Source of the DNA: JAFGXT01 sp963677165
Lineage (GTDB): Bacteria > Verrucomicrobiota > Lentisphaeria > Victivallales > SZUA-371
Assembly: GCA_963677165.2 (NCBI GenBank)
Contig: CAXXSX010000002.1
Location: 2,976,001-3,040,000 of the forward strand
Reading direction: 5' to 3'
Length of the DNA stretch: 64,000 nucleotides
The notes under the pieces are model-generated. The model was not told where the DNA came from. It did no database searches and saw only the letters and a program-made list of their open reading frames with translations. Shown here one piece after another: positions 18,022-25,339 of this stretch (positions are counted from its first letter, which is position 1; every line of letters begins with the position of its first letter). The position numbers and the translations under genes were made by a program.

Positions 18022-18711
18022 TTACTGGCGGAAGACCATTGTCCTGAAAAAAATAAAACTGCAAAAGAACAGCTCCTGTTCCTTTAGGGAGCTGTAATCA
18101 GCGTGGTCCGGCATGACAAAATCCATATTTTCTCCCAGCGGCAACATAAAAGTTCGTCTGAGATAGTAATTGATAGCCGATATGAAATCGGTATACTTCG
18201 GTGGTGGAAATATTGTTATGGGGATGGAGTCGCGCGGTGTATCGAATTCAATTTCCAGGCAGTCGCGGGTGACATGATCCGGCACTTCAACAAATCCAGA
18301 TTTTTTGTCATCAACTACTAATTCCCAGCGGCTGACTTGAGTAAGGTCGCTGACAAACTGACCATTGAGGCTTCCAAGAAGACGACTGTTTTTGAACAGA
18401 AAAAATTTATCGGGGTTGTATCGATAGGCGATAAATTCGTAGTTCATGTCACATGCAGGAAATGAGATTAGCAGATAAGCGAAAACAGTGTCGCCTTCCG
18501 GGCCGAAATCGCCATCGGCAAAACCAATCGGGTGACCATCTATTTCCAGAAATAGTCCAGTTGTATTTTCGTGCCGAATCAGCTTTCGTCCATAAGTAAT
18601 CCGTTCGAAATCGACCTGAGGATCAAACTGTATAAATGATATGCTGTTGTACTTTTTGACATCTTCCCGGATTCGCGAAAGCGTGTCACTGGTAAATTCT
18701 TTATAGATCAT
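18022..18711 (-). CDS. Conserved-looking hypothetical protein
   Basis: I do not recognise the family. The 229-residue protein is soluble, without signal peptide or membrane segments. It is rich in aromatic and acidic residues and has beta-strand-like segments (TGLFLEIDGHPIGFADGDFG near residue 50, ITIFPPPKY near 165). Translation signals are good: AGGAAA lies 5 bases before the ATG, and codon use looks like that of neighbours, so it is a real gene. It is convergent with the phosphofructokinase (4-base gap). Its start faces the 267-bp intergenic region containing a perfect 21-bp inverted repeat and the divergent glycyl-radical operon. Confidence 0.75.
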   Translation of the reverse strand: MIYKEFTSDTLSRIREDVKKYNSISFIQFDPQVDFERITYGRKLIRHENTTGLFLEIDGHPIGFADGDFGPEGDTVFAYLLISFPACDMNYEFIAYRYNPDKFFLFKNSRLLGSLNGQFVSDLTQVSRWELVVDDKKSGFVEVPDHVTRDCLEIEFDTPRDSIPITIFPPPKYTDFISAINYYLRRTFMLPLGENMDFVMPDHADYSSLKEQELFFCSFIFFRTMVFRQ

Positions 18712-18771
18712 ATTGTTTTCCTATTGACTCTCGTATAAATCTACCGGTCAATTATTCTGAATGCAAGTCTA

Positions 18772-18830
18772 GTGCTCTGTATTGTTTAAATCTTTGCAAT
18801 CTATTCGATGATTTAAACAATACAGAGCAC
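18772..18830. repeat. Perfect 21-bp inverted repeat in divergent intergenic region
   Basis: The arms 18772-18792 and 18810-18830 are exact reverse complements (starting GTGCTCTGTATTGTTTAAAT), separated by 17 bases. With one mismatch the pairing extends 3 bp further on each side. It lies between the hypothetical gene ending its promoter side at 18711 and the operon starting at 18979. No T-run follows either arm, so a simple terminator is unlikely. Confidence 0.9.
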
Positions 18831-18978
18831 CAGAAGAAAACAAATACACTAAATTGTAGATGTCACAAAATCATAAATTTTTGCCATATAATTCTATTCT
18901 CAGCATGGCGTAATACAAGTATAATTATAAAAAGCACAGGTGGTGTATCGTGCGGATAAATCAGTTGGAGAAAAAATT

Positions 18979-19353
18979 ATGGATTCGGAACGTTTTAATA
19001 AAGGTATTCAACGTCTTCAGGAAATGGGAAATAACAGTCCCATCGGATCAATGCTTGACAAGATCGCACCGGATATGACCCGGTATATTAATGAGTTTGC
19101 GTTTGGCGATATTCACTCCAGGCCGGGGTTGGACAAAAAGTCGCGTGAGTTGGTAATTATGACTACGATTGCCTCGCTCGGCTATGCTCCGCTGGAGCTG
19201 AAATCTCATGTTAATATGGCGTTGAATGTGGGCTGGACAAAAGAAGAGATTATTGAAGCCCTGATGCAGCTTACTGTATATCAGGGGTTTCCAACCGCGA
19301 TCAACGCGATTTTTACCGCGAAAGAAGTTTTTGACGAACGGGACAGTAAATAA
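18979..19353 (+). CDS. Carboxymuconolactone decarboxylase (CMD) family protein
   Basis: The start at 18979 is fixed by GGAG 8 bases upstream; a GTG at 18940 is less likely. The 124-residue, all-helical protein has the CMD core: SRELVIMTTIASLGY, ELKSHVNMALNVGWTKEEI, then LTVYQGFPTAINA, which matches the E-x-H...G-x-x-x-E-E-I...Y-x-G-x-P pattern of PcaC-like enzymes. It has no CxxC, so it is not an AhpD-type peroxidase helper. It is the first gene of an operon with a glycyl-radical enzyme (12-base gap), its activase and an esterase. In that setting it may act on the product or substrate of the radical enzyme (decarboxylation, lactone or isomerase chemistry), but this is inference. Confidence 0.88.
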   Translation: MDSERFNKGIQRLQEMGNNSPIGSMLDKIAPDMTRYINEFAFGDIHSRPGLDKKSRELVIMTTIASLGYAPLELKSHVNMALNVGWTKEEIIEALMQLTVYQGFPTAINAIFTAKEVFDERDSK

Positions 19354-19365
19354 GGAGCTGGTATC

Positions 19366-21576
19366 ATGAAATTTGGTACATTTGATCAGGATAAAACTTA
19401 CTTGTGGGGCAAATTCAAGCATCCGGTTTTCGAACCTTCAACCGGAATTGATAACGAGGCGTTGGAAAAAGGCATTATTGATCTGGCTGAAAAGCTGGAA
19501 GGTCAGCCACATGAGTTCATCAAGGCAAAAGCCTTTGCATATGTCTGCGAAAATGTGCAGATTGACGTGAATCCACATGACTGGTTTGTCGGGTTTGGCT
19601 GTTGGGATCGTAGCAAGCGTCCGTTAAATGTGTTGATGAATAAGTGGAATTGTGAAGTTGATGCAGGTTGCCTTAAGGTTAGTGAACAGCTTCATGCGCA
19701 ATATGAGAGCGGTACTTCGATCATGTGGAAGGATTTTGATCATTCCGTGCCGGATTGGGATGCCGTTTTCACTCTCGGATTTCCCGGATTGCTCGAACGA
19801 GCCCGAAATTATCGCAAGGAACGTGAAGAAAAAGGCGAGCTGACTGACAAAGCCCGCGCTTATTTTGATGGTATCGAAATTACTTATACGGCAATTCTGG
19901 ATATGCTTGAACGCTTCTGGCTATATGCTCTTGAAAACGCTTCTGGTGATGAACGGATGCTTGCTGTTGTAGACTGCCTGAATACGTTGATTCATGGTGC
20001 TCCGACTAATACGTATGAAGTTTTGCAACTGGTCTATCTGTATTTTATGTTCGGTGAACATATTGACCGTTTTCAGGTGCGTTCGCTCGGGAATCTTGAC
20101 CGGACGGTGATGCCGTATTTTAAACGTGACCTGGAAGATGGACGTTTTACGGAAGAGCAGGTCCGTGAATTTTTTGCTTATTTCCTGATGCAGTGGGCAT
20201 CGATCGACAACTACTGGGGACATCCCTTCTATTTGGGAGGAACGAAGGCCGATGGCTCCAGTGAAATCAATGAATTGTCATACCTGATTCTGGATGTCTA
20301 CGACAAACTTGGAATTGTGACTCCGAAGCTGCAGCTAAAAATTTCCGATAATACTCCAGTGGAATTTATCAACAAAGCGCTGGATATGATTCGTCGCGGA
20401 CACAGTAGTATTGTATTTGTCTCCGAAGCTTCGATTCGTCGCGCGTTGATGGGATACGGCTGTACCGAGGAAGAGGCCCGTACCTGTGTAATTTCCGGCT
20501 GCTATGAATTTATTCCGATGGCGAAAGGCAACGGTACCGCCGCCGGGCATGTCAATATGCTGAAGCCGATTGAACTGATCCTGAATAACGGGGTTGATCC
20601 GTTGACCGGGATTGTCAGCGGTATTGACACCGGTCCCCTGGCGGAAATAAAAACTTTTGATGACTTCTATGCGGCTTATATCCGTCAGCTTGACCATATT
20701 ATTGAGACGATTATTACCTGCGCCAACGATTTTGAGCGGTACCTGCATGAAATCAGCCCGTCTCAGGTCTATTCTGCCACGATTACAAACAGCCTTAAAA
20801 CCGCGAAAGATGCGTTCATGGATGGTTCGAAATACAATACTTCCGCTATTCTTAATGCCGGATTTGCCACTGCGGTCGATGCGTTGATGGTGATAAAGGA
20901 ATTTGTTTTTGAGAAGCAGATGCTGACCCTGGAAGATTTCAGGGATATCCTGAAATCCAACTGGAAAGGACATGAAAAGCTCCGCCTGAAAGCTCTGCAT
21001 AACAAGAATAAATTTGGTAATGGTATTGACACGGTTGACTCCCTGGCGGAAGGTATTGCCCTGTTCTATGCCAATAAGATCAATATGCGTCCGAATGCCA
21101 GGAACGGTTTTTATATTGCCTCGCTTCATTCAGCCAGAATGTTTATTGTGATGGGGGATAAGACCGGCGCAACCCCGGACGGACGGCTGTCCGGCGAGGA
21201 AATGTCTAAAAATATTTCTCCAACTATGGGCATGGATACCAACGGTGTCACCGCACTGGTTAAATCGGTGACTCGTCTTGATTCGGCGATGTTTCCCGGT
21301 GATTTTCCACTTGATGTAATGATGCATCCGGCCACCGTACAGGGCGACGAGGGGCTGGCGGCTATGCGGACGTTGCTTAAAACCTACATAGATAAGCACG
21401 GTATTGCCGTTCATTTCAATATTTTCGACGCAAAGGTGCTGATCGATGCCCAGAAACATCCGGAAAAGTACGAAGGACTTCAGGTGCGAGTCTGCGGCTG
21501 GAACGTACGTTTCAACGATATCGCAAAGAAGGAACAGGACGTTTATATCCAGCGAGCCCTCAATATCAGTGAGTAG
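19366..21576 (+). CDS. Glycyl-radical enzyme (pyruvate formate-lyase-like), specificity unassigned
   Basis: The 736-residue protein has both hallmarks of the pyruvate formate-lyase/dehydratase superfamily: the thiyl motif SGCYE with C379 and the acid-base E381, and the C-terminal radical motif VRVCGWNVRF with G711. A Trp rather than Tyr follows the radical Gly. It has a single Cys with Glu two residues on (C-x-E), as in dehydratases and C-N/C-S lyases, rather than the adjacent Cys pair of true pyruvate formate-lyase, so it should not be called PFL. It is short for the superfamily (usual 760-850). The activase begins 3 bases after the stop. The enzyme needs strict anaerobiosis. The likely substrate is a sugar acid, diol or similar, judging from the esterase and CMD genes in the operon. 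Confidence 0.92.
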   Translation: MKFGTFDQDKTYLWGKFKHPVFEPSTGIDNEALEKGIIDLAEKLEGQPHEFIKAKAFAYVCENVQIDVNPHDWFVGFGCWDRSKRPLNVLMNKWNCEVDAGCLKVSEQLHAQYESGTSIMWKDFDHSVPDWDAVFTLGFPGLLERARNYRKEREEKGELTDKARAYFDGIEITYTAILDMLERFWLYALENASGDERMLAVVDCLNTLIHGAPTNTYEVLQLVYLYFMFGEHIDRFQVRSLGNLDRTVMPYFKRDLEDGRFTEEQVREFFAYFLMQWASIDNYWGHPFYLGGTKADGSSEINELSYLILDVYDKLGIVTPKLQLKISDNTPVEFINKALDMIRRGHSSIVFVSEASIRRALMGYGCTEEEARTCVISGCYEFIPMAKGNGTAAGHVNMLKPIELILNNGVDPLTGIVSGIDTGPLAEIKTFDDFYAAYIRQLDHIIETIITCANDFERYLHEISPSQVYSATITNSLKTAKDAFMDGSKYNTSAILNAGFATAVDALMVIKEFVFEKQMLTLEDFRDILKSNWKGHEKLRLKALHNKNKFGNGIDTVDSLAEGIALFYANKINMRPNARNGFYIASLHSARMFIVMGDKTGATPDGRLSGEEMSKNISPTMGMDTNGVTALVKSVTRLDSAMFPGDFPLDVMMHPATVQGDEGLAAMRTLLKTYIDKHGIAVHFNIFDAKVLIDAQKHPEKYEGLQVRVCGWNVRFNDIAKKEQDVYIQRALNISE

Positions 21577-21579
21577 AAA

Positions 21580-22461
21580 ATGAATAATACCGCAACGATT
21601 GTCGAAGTAAAACGCTTCGCGGTTCATGACGGGCCCGGAGTGCGTACCGTTATTTTTCTCAAGGGATGTCCGCTGCATTGTCTGTGGTGCCATAACCCCG
21701 AAAGTATTTCCGCGTCCGCTCTGTTGGCATATTACGAGCATAAATGTCTTCACTGCGGCGAGTGCGTAGCGGTATGTCCGAATGGTGCTCACAGAATGGA
21801 TGGTGAGCTACATCGCTTTGACCGTTCAAAATGTACTGCCTGTGGAGCTTGTTTTGAAGAATGCCTGGGTCGGGCGCTGACCCTGTTCGGAACCAAGATT
21901 ACGGTAGACGAGGCGGTTCGGGCTGTGATGGAGGATCGTGATTTCTACCGTGACGGCGGAGGTGTTACCTTGTCCGGCGGTGAACCGCTGTGTCAAGCTG
22001 ATTTCTGTCGTGAACTGCTGGAAAAGCTGAAAGGGCTGGAAATTCATACGGCAGTCGATACCTGCGGCTGTGTGCCGTGGAGTGTCTACGAAAAAGTTCT
22101 GCCTTATACTGACATGTTTCTGTTCGACTTCAAACACAGTGACAGTGAAGAGCACCGCAAGCTTACCGGACAGCCCAACGAACGGATCATCGATAATCTT
22201 AGTCGCCTTTCCGCGCTTAGAGTTGATATCGAAATCCGCATCCCGTTAATTCCCGGCTGTAATGATTCAGACAAAAATCTGTATGATACTGGAAAAATTC
22301 TGTCCGTACTCAATATTAAAGCTGCTAAGGTTTTGCCGTATCACTCAATGGCACGGAGCAAATATGCCGCCCTCGGTATACCGGATACCATGCCTCAGGT
22401 AGAAACGCCGGAGGCTGAAACGGTGAAACATGCTGAAGATATTCTGTTTGGAGAAATATAA
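21580..22461 (+). CDS. Glycyl-radical enzyme activating enzyme (radical SAM)
   Basis: The 293-residue protein has the radical SAM cluster C30-x3-C34-x2-C37 (CPLHCLWC). An inserted two-cluster ferredoxin domain follows, with Cys at 56, 59, 62, 66 and 85, 88, 91, 95. SGGEPL near residue 127 binds SAM. This architecture, with the ferredoxin insert, is that of activases for dehydratase-type glycyl-radical enzymes, whereas the pyruvate formate-lyase activase lacks the insert. It abstracts hydrogen from G711 of the neighbouring enzyme. Three bases separate the genes, and its stop overlaps the ATG of the downstream SGNH gene (TAATG), so translation is coupled. Confidence 0.95.
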   Translation: MNNTATIVEVKRFAVHDGPGVRTVIFLKGCPLHCLWCHNPESISASALLAYYEHKCLHCGECVAVCPNGAHRMDGELHRFDRSKCTACGACFEECLGRALTLFGTKITVDEAVRAVMEDRDFYRDGGGVTLSGGEPLCQADFCRELLEKLKGLEIHTAVDTCGCVPWSVYEKVLPYTDMFLFDFKHSDSEEHRKLTGQPNERIIDNLSRLSALRVDIEIRIPLIPGCNDSDKNLYDTGKILSVLNIKAAKVLPYHSMARSKYAALGIPDTMPQVETPEAETVKHAEDILFGEI

Positions 22462-23132
22462 TGACTGAAAAACATATTTTAATCGCGGGGGATTCTACCG
22501 TCGCGAATTATCGTCCGATTGATTACCCTATGATGGGATGGGGTCAGGCGCTGACTTACTTTGTTGCCGATCATGTTACCTTCATGAATTTTGCGCAGGG
22601 GGGAAGAAGTACGAAAAGCTTTCGTGATGAAGGGCACTGGGCAAAATTAATTGCCGCTGTTAAGCAGGATGACCTGGTTTTTATTCAATTCGGTCATAAC
22701 GATCAGAAACAGGATAATCCTTCAATTTATGCTTCCATAAAGAATTATTACATTAACCTTACCACTATGGTTAATGAGGTGCGTGATGCTGGCGGAAAGC
22801 CTGTTTTGCTGACGTCTTTTCCCCGGTGTATATTTGATTCAACCGGGAAATTAACCAATACCCATGGCGAATATCCCCAGACACTTCGTAAGGTTGCTGC
22901 TGATGTGAAATGTCCATTGATTGATGCCAACACCATTTTTCAATCAAAATATACGGAACAGGATGAGTTATATCGATTGTTTACCTATCCGTCTCCTGGA
23001 GGACACGGATTTGCGGCTGGAACTCGCGATACATCGCACTTCAATATTTATGGCGCACACGAAATGGCCAAGATGATCGTAGAGAATTTCATCGAACAGG
23101 GCTTGAATCAAGACGGCTTTTTCTCCAGGTAG
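22461..23132 (+). CDS. SGNH hydrolase, rhamnogalacturonan acetylesterase-like
   Basis: All SGNH blocks of the rhamnogalacturonan acetylesterase group (CE12-like) are visible: AGDSTVA with Ser12, QGGRSTKSF with the oxyanion Gly, FGHND with Asn80, and DTSHFN with D190 and H193. There is no signal peptide, so deacetylation occurs inside the cell. The ATG overlaps the stop of the activase gene, placing it firmly in the glycyl-radical operon. This suggests that an acetylated pectin- or rhamnogalacturonan-derived sugar supplies the operon's substrate. Length (223 residues) is normal for the family. Confidence 0.9.
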   Translation: MTEKHILIAGDSTVANYRPIDYPMMGWGQALTYFVADHVTFMNFAQGGRSTKSFRDEGHWAKLIAAVKQDDLVFIQFGHNDQKQDNPSIYASIKNYYINLTTMVNEVRDAGGKPVLLTSFPRCIFDSTGKLTNTHGEYPQTLRKVAADVKCPLIDANTIFQSKYTEQDELYRLFTYPSPGGHGFAAGTRDTSHFNIYGAHEMAKMIVENFIEQGLNQDGFFSR

Positions 23133-23239
23133 CGCTGTGCATGTAAACGTGTAGACACGTATTCCTCAAATCGTCTTGCCGTTTCTTGGAATAGCAAAAA
23201 ATATTAATCAGGTGGGAAATATATAAAATCTCATAGTTC

Positions 23240-23268
23240 TTGTATTATTAATTTTCATATGTTATATT
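23240..23268 (+). promoter_or_regulatory. Predicted promoter of repeat copy A
   Basis: TTGTAT (23240-23245), a 17-base spacer and TATATT (23263-23268). The inverted copy B has the same -10 with TTGCAA at the same 17-base distance. GGAGGATTCATAAG, 22 bases downstream, is identical in both copies. Confidence 0.6.
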
Positions 23269-23334
23269 GCTTTAAGAATCAAACTTATTGGAGGATTCAT
23301 AAGTCACTAATTAAACAAAAATTACAATTATACC

Positions 23335-23365
23335 TGACTCCATAATAAAAAATTATGGAGTCAGA
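23335..23365. repeat. 13-bp inverted repeat inserted in copy A
   Basis: CTGACTCCATAAT (23335-23347) and its exact reverse complement (23353-23365) flank five A. Copy B lacks this segment, joining directly from ATTACAATT to AAAGTTA, so it is an insertion in A or a deletion in B. Confidence 0.85.
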
Positions 23366-23952
23366 CTTAAAGTTACGATGGTAACTTTCAGCAAACGTTT
23401 CAATATGAAAATCGCCAGTTTTTAACTCAAGGAACGGTGTTGAGGGTTGCTCTCGCTTTATATGACATTCGGGAAGGGAATTATATTCCCGAATTAAATA
23501 TTTTGCGGGAGCTCTTTCTGCATTCTTGGGTGGGTGTCTGGCGATACCTCATATTGGTGTGAAAGAGCTCCTTTTTGGTCCGTACGGCGGCGGATAGCAT
23601 CCGCAGGCGATTAATGCTTCATACTCCGCTTCGCTACGGAAGCATGAGGTGAAGTCGCTTGCGTTGTCCCCAACGCAAATAGCAATTTTGCTGATATTAT
23701 GTGGAATTAAGTATACCCTTGAAAGTCACGAATAACATGTGATAAATGTATTCCGGTGTTTGTACTTATTTTGGGGAATACGTGTCTACGCTATAATCGG
23801 CTGAATGTACTTTTTGTGCTCGGAGATCGCAAGTGTTAAATCGCGAAGCGATTTATGGCGGCCCGCTGCTCGGCGATACCAAAACTCTCCCGGCTCTTCC
23901 ACCTATGACGTTGGCTGATAAACATACAAAACCAACAAAAGAGGAACGAGTC

Positions 23953-24504
23953 ATGCAGCAAAGTGTACACCGGTTTATCGCGCAGTATTTCATGGATCAC
24001 AGTCATCTGATGCTGGAAAGAAATTTTGTTTCGAGAGAAACAGGATCATTCAAATGCTTTTTTACGATTGAAAAGAATGAAGACCCTGTGACAATGATTT
24101 TGGAATATTTGCCGGTCGACAATGAAGACGACTCCTGGCTCTCTGTCCGAGGAGTGATTGGACATATGGGAGAGATTCAGAATCTTTGTCGAATCGCGAA
24201 GTATTTCAGGAGACAGACAGAGGCGTTGTATACGCTCTTAATGGAAGAGCGCGGTTCGACCCTGATTTTAAGCCGTTCATTCCGAGTGCGCAATCTGGAC
24301 CAGAAATCTATGTTCGAGTTGACCGACGGACTGGCTAATACGATTTCTCTGTTGCGGCAAATGATCATGCTGCCGCATGGATGTTATCTTGAGCATATGC
24401 GTTGTCAGGAGGAATATCTTGCCGGGAAATATGATATTCCAGACTCCTTGAAAAAAGGTATTTATAGTGATTTCAGAGTTAGCCGAACTAGGGGTAGCTC
24501 TTGA
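23953..24504 (+). CDS. Small YbjN/secretion-chaperone-like protein, repeat copy A
   Basis: The start at 23953 is set by the AGAGGAA ribosome site and by the paralogue at 56315-56827, whose first 23 residues are identical. The protein has 183 residues and no signal peptide. Predicted order of elements is an N-terminal helix, a beta sheet (SFKCFFTIEKN, VTMILEYLPVD, SWLSVRGVIG), a helix (NLCRIAKYFRR), a strand (TLILSRSFRVRN) and a long C-terminal helix (MFELTDGLANTISLLRQM). This alpha-beta-alpha order resembles the YbjN/type III secretion chaperone fold; that is inference from pattern only. After residue 168 copy A diverges from copy B (13 extra residues). The gene lies at the end of a long conserved leader, which implies post-transcriptional control. 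It is not a REP-associated transposase. Confidence 0.8.
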   Translation: MQQSVHRFIAQYFMDHSHLMLERNFVSRETGSFKCFFTIEKNEDPVTMILEYLPVDNEDDSWLSVRGVIGHMGEIQNLCRIAKYFRRQTEALYTLLMEERGSTLILSRSFRVRNLDQKSMFELTDGLANTISLLRQMIMLPHGCYLEHMRCQEEYLAGKYDIPDSLKKGIYSDFRVSRTRGSS

Positions 24505-24540
24505 TAAGAGCGTCTGTCTTTCCGACAACATTTTCAGTAC
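24487..24540. repeat. Short dispersed repeat with GCTCTT/AAGAGC hairpin
   Basis: The sequence around AGCTCTTGATAAGAGCG here matches 7757-7810 over roughly 50 bases, including the flanking TAGGGG on the left and GACAnCATT..ACATTT on the right. It overlaps the last codons of the copy A gene, which may explain that gene's divergent C-terminus. Confidence 0.65.
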
Positions 24541-24634
24541 ATTTGAAGTTAACAGGGAATAAGCAGCACAATTATTCCGCTGCAAGTTACTGTTCACTGT
24601 CCTCTTAAGTTAATGGCATTGTGCCACACCAATA

Positions 24635-24955
24635 TCACCGATGAACTGAACTATCTGTTTTAGATTCAGAATTGCCATTATTTTTAGCCATAATATATTT
24701 CTTTACGATAATTAATATTCTAAAGATGCAAAAAACGGGAACCCCTAACTGTGCGAAAGCCCACAGATTTTCAGGGTAAGGATGCCCAAAGAAGAAAAGA
24801 GTTCCAACCATTGCTCCTGAAAATGATGTGATAATCAAAAAAATTATCAAATCAATAATATCTCTGACATAATGATCTTTATCACCCATTTTTTTTGTGC
24901 CATTTTTTGCTTTTAGGAGAAAACTAATATTTTTGCTTATATTAGCATCGAACAT
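24635..24955 (-). CDS. Small membrane protein, hypothetical
   Basis: The 106-residue product has two hydrophobic helices (DIIDLIIFLIITSFSGAMVG near residue 32, and FAQLGVPVFCIFRILIIV near 68) with charged ends. I do not recognise a family. No strong Shine-Dalgarno is visible before the ATG. It stands alone between repeat copy A and the uxa operon. The even hydrophobic pattern and lack of an overlapping alternative support it as a gene, but with limited certainty. Confidence 0.5.
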   Translation of the reverse strand: MFDANISKNISFLLKAKNGTKKMGDKDHYVRDIIDLIIFLIITSFSGAMVGTLFFFGHPYPENLWAFAQLGVPVFCIFRILIIVKKYIMAKNNGNSESKTDSSVHR

Positions 24956-25339
24956 TTATAAAGACAAATTTGACTTCGAATATTACCATGATTTACGGCA
25001 AAATGGCTTGAAATTTAACAGGGATATCGGGGAAGACAAAAAATTTGTAAGGGCTTAGTCTTTACGTGGAGAACCTGGATCAGTCATTTTCGGGTAGGGC
25101 GCGCTCTCCGCAGCGCGCCGCTGCTGCACCAGCAGCAGACGATTACCAATAAAATTTAAAGTTTTTCCGGCGCTTATGTGCTGACGGCACGCTCGGAGAG
25201 CGAGCCCTATCCTACATATGCACAAGCACAACAGTCACATTTTATCTTCCGGAATAAGTGAGGGAATACAAAAAATTTCTGAAATGCTTAAAGGCTTAGT
25301 GAGCTGACCGTAAGTTGCCGATCAAGCTCACTTGGGGCA
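24956..25339. other. Gene-free interval with inverted-repeat element
   Basis: No gene is apparent. It holds the inverted-repeat element at 25095-25209 and, next to the uxaA stop, AGTGAGCT/AGCTCACT arms around 25297-25333 that may weakly terminate uxaA transcription. Confidence 0.55.
25095..25209. repeat. REP/MITE-like element with 16-bp terminal inverted repeats
   Basis: TAGGGCGCGCTCTCCG (25095-25110) and CGGAGAGCGAGCCCTA (25194-25209) are inverted copies with one mismatch in 16. Inside lies a further hairpin CTGCTGC/GCAGCAG near 25121-25138. The element is GC-richer than the AT-rich DNA around it. No protein is encoded. Confidence 0.8.

Larger units (their letters stand above)
23240..24457 (+). 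repeat. Long repeat, copy A (promoter, structured leader, small gene)
   Basis: This 1.2-kb stretch is repeated in inverted orientation at 56319-57567. Shared parts in order are a promoter, GGAGGATTCATAAG, a leader of about 0.67 kb full of hairpins, and the small gene at 23953. Conserved hairpins in the leader include AAAGTTA/TAACTTT around 23370-23390, ATTCGGGAA/TTCCCGAAT near 23468-23493, GGAGCTCTTTC/GAAAGAGCTCC (23508-23571, followed by five T), GCGGAT/ATCCGC near 23590, and TTGCGTT/AACGCAA near 23660-23680. Copy A alone carries a 13-bp hairpin insertion at 23335-23365. The leader has no long open frame in this copy. Confidence 0.88.

Noticed and set aside
20335..21129. 264-codon open frame on the minus strand
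   Set aside because: It lies entirely opposite the glycyl-radical enzyme gene, whose catalytic motifs prove the plus-strand frame.
19366..21576. Naming the glycyl-radical enzyme pyruvate formate-lyase (pflB)
   Set aside because: It lacks the adjacent Cys-Cys pair of pyruvate formate-lyase and has the Cys-x-Glu site and ferredoxin-type activase of the dehydratase class.
23508..23571. Long hairpin as an integron attC site
   Set aside because: It has no paired core sites of the GTTRRRY type and no integrase or cassette array; the T-run after the stem fits a terminator-like structure better.
23240..24504. Copy A unit as an insertion sequence or RAYT transposase
   Set aside because: The encoded protein lacks HUH/Y1 or DDE motifs, and its sheet-helix pattern does not fit a transposase.
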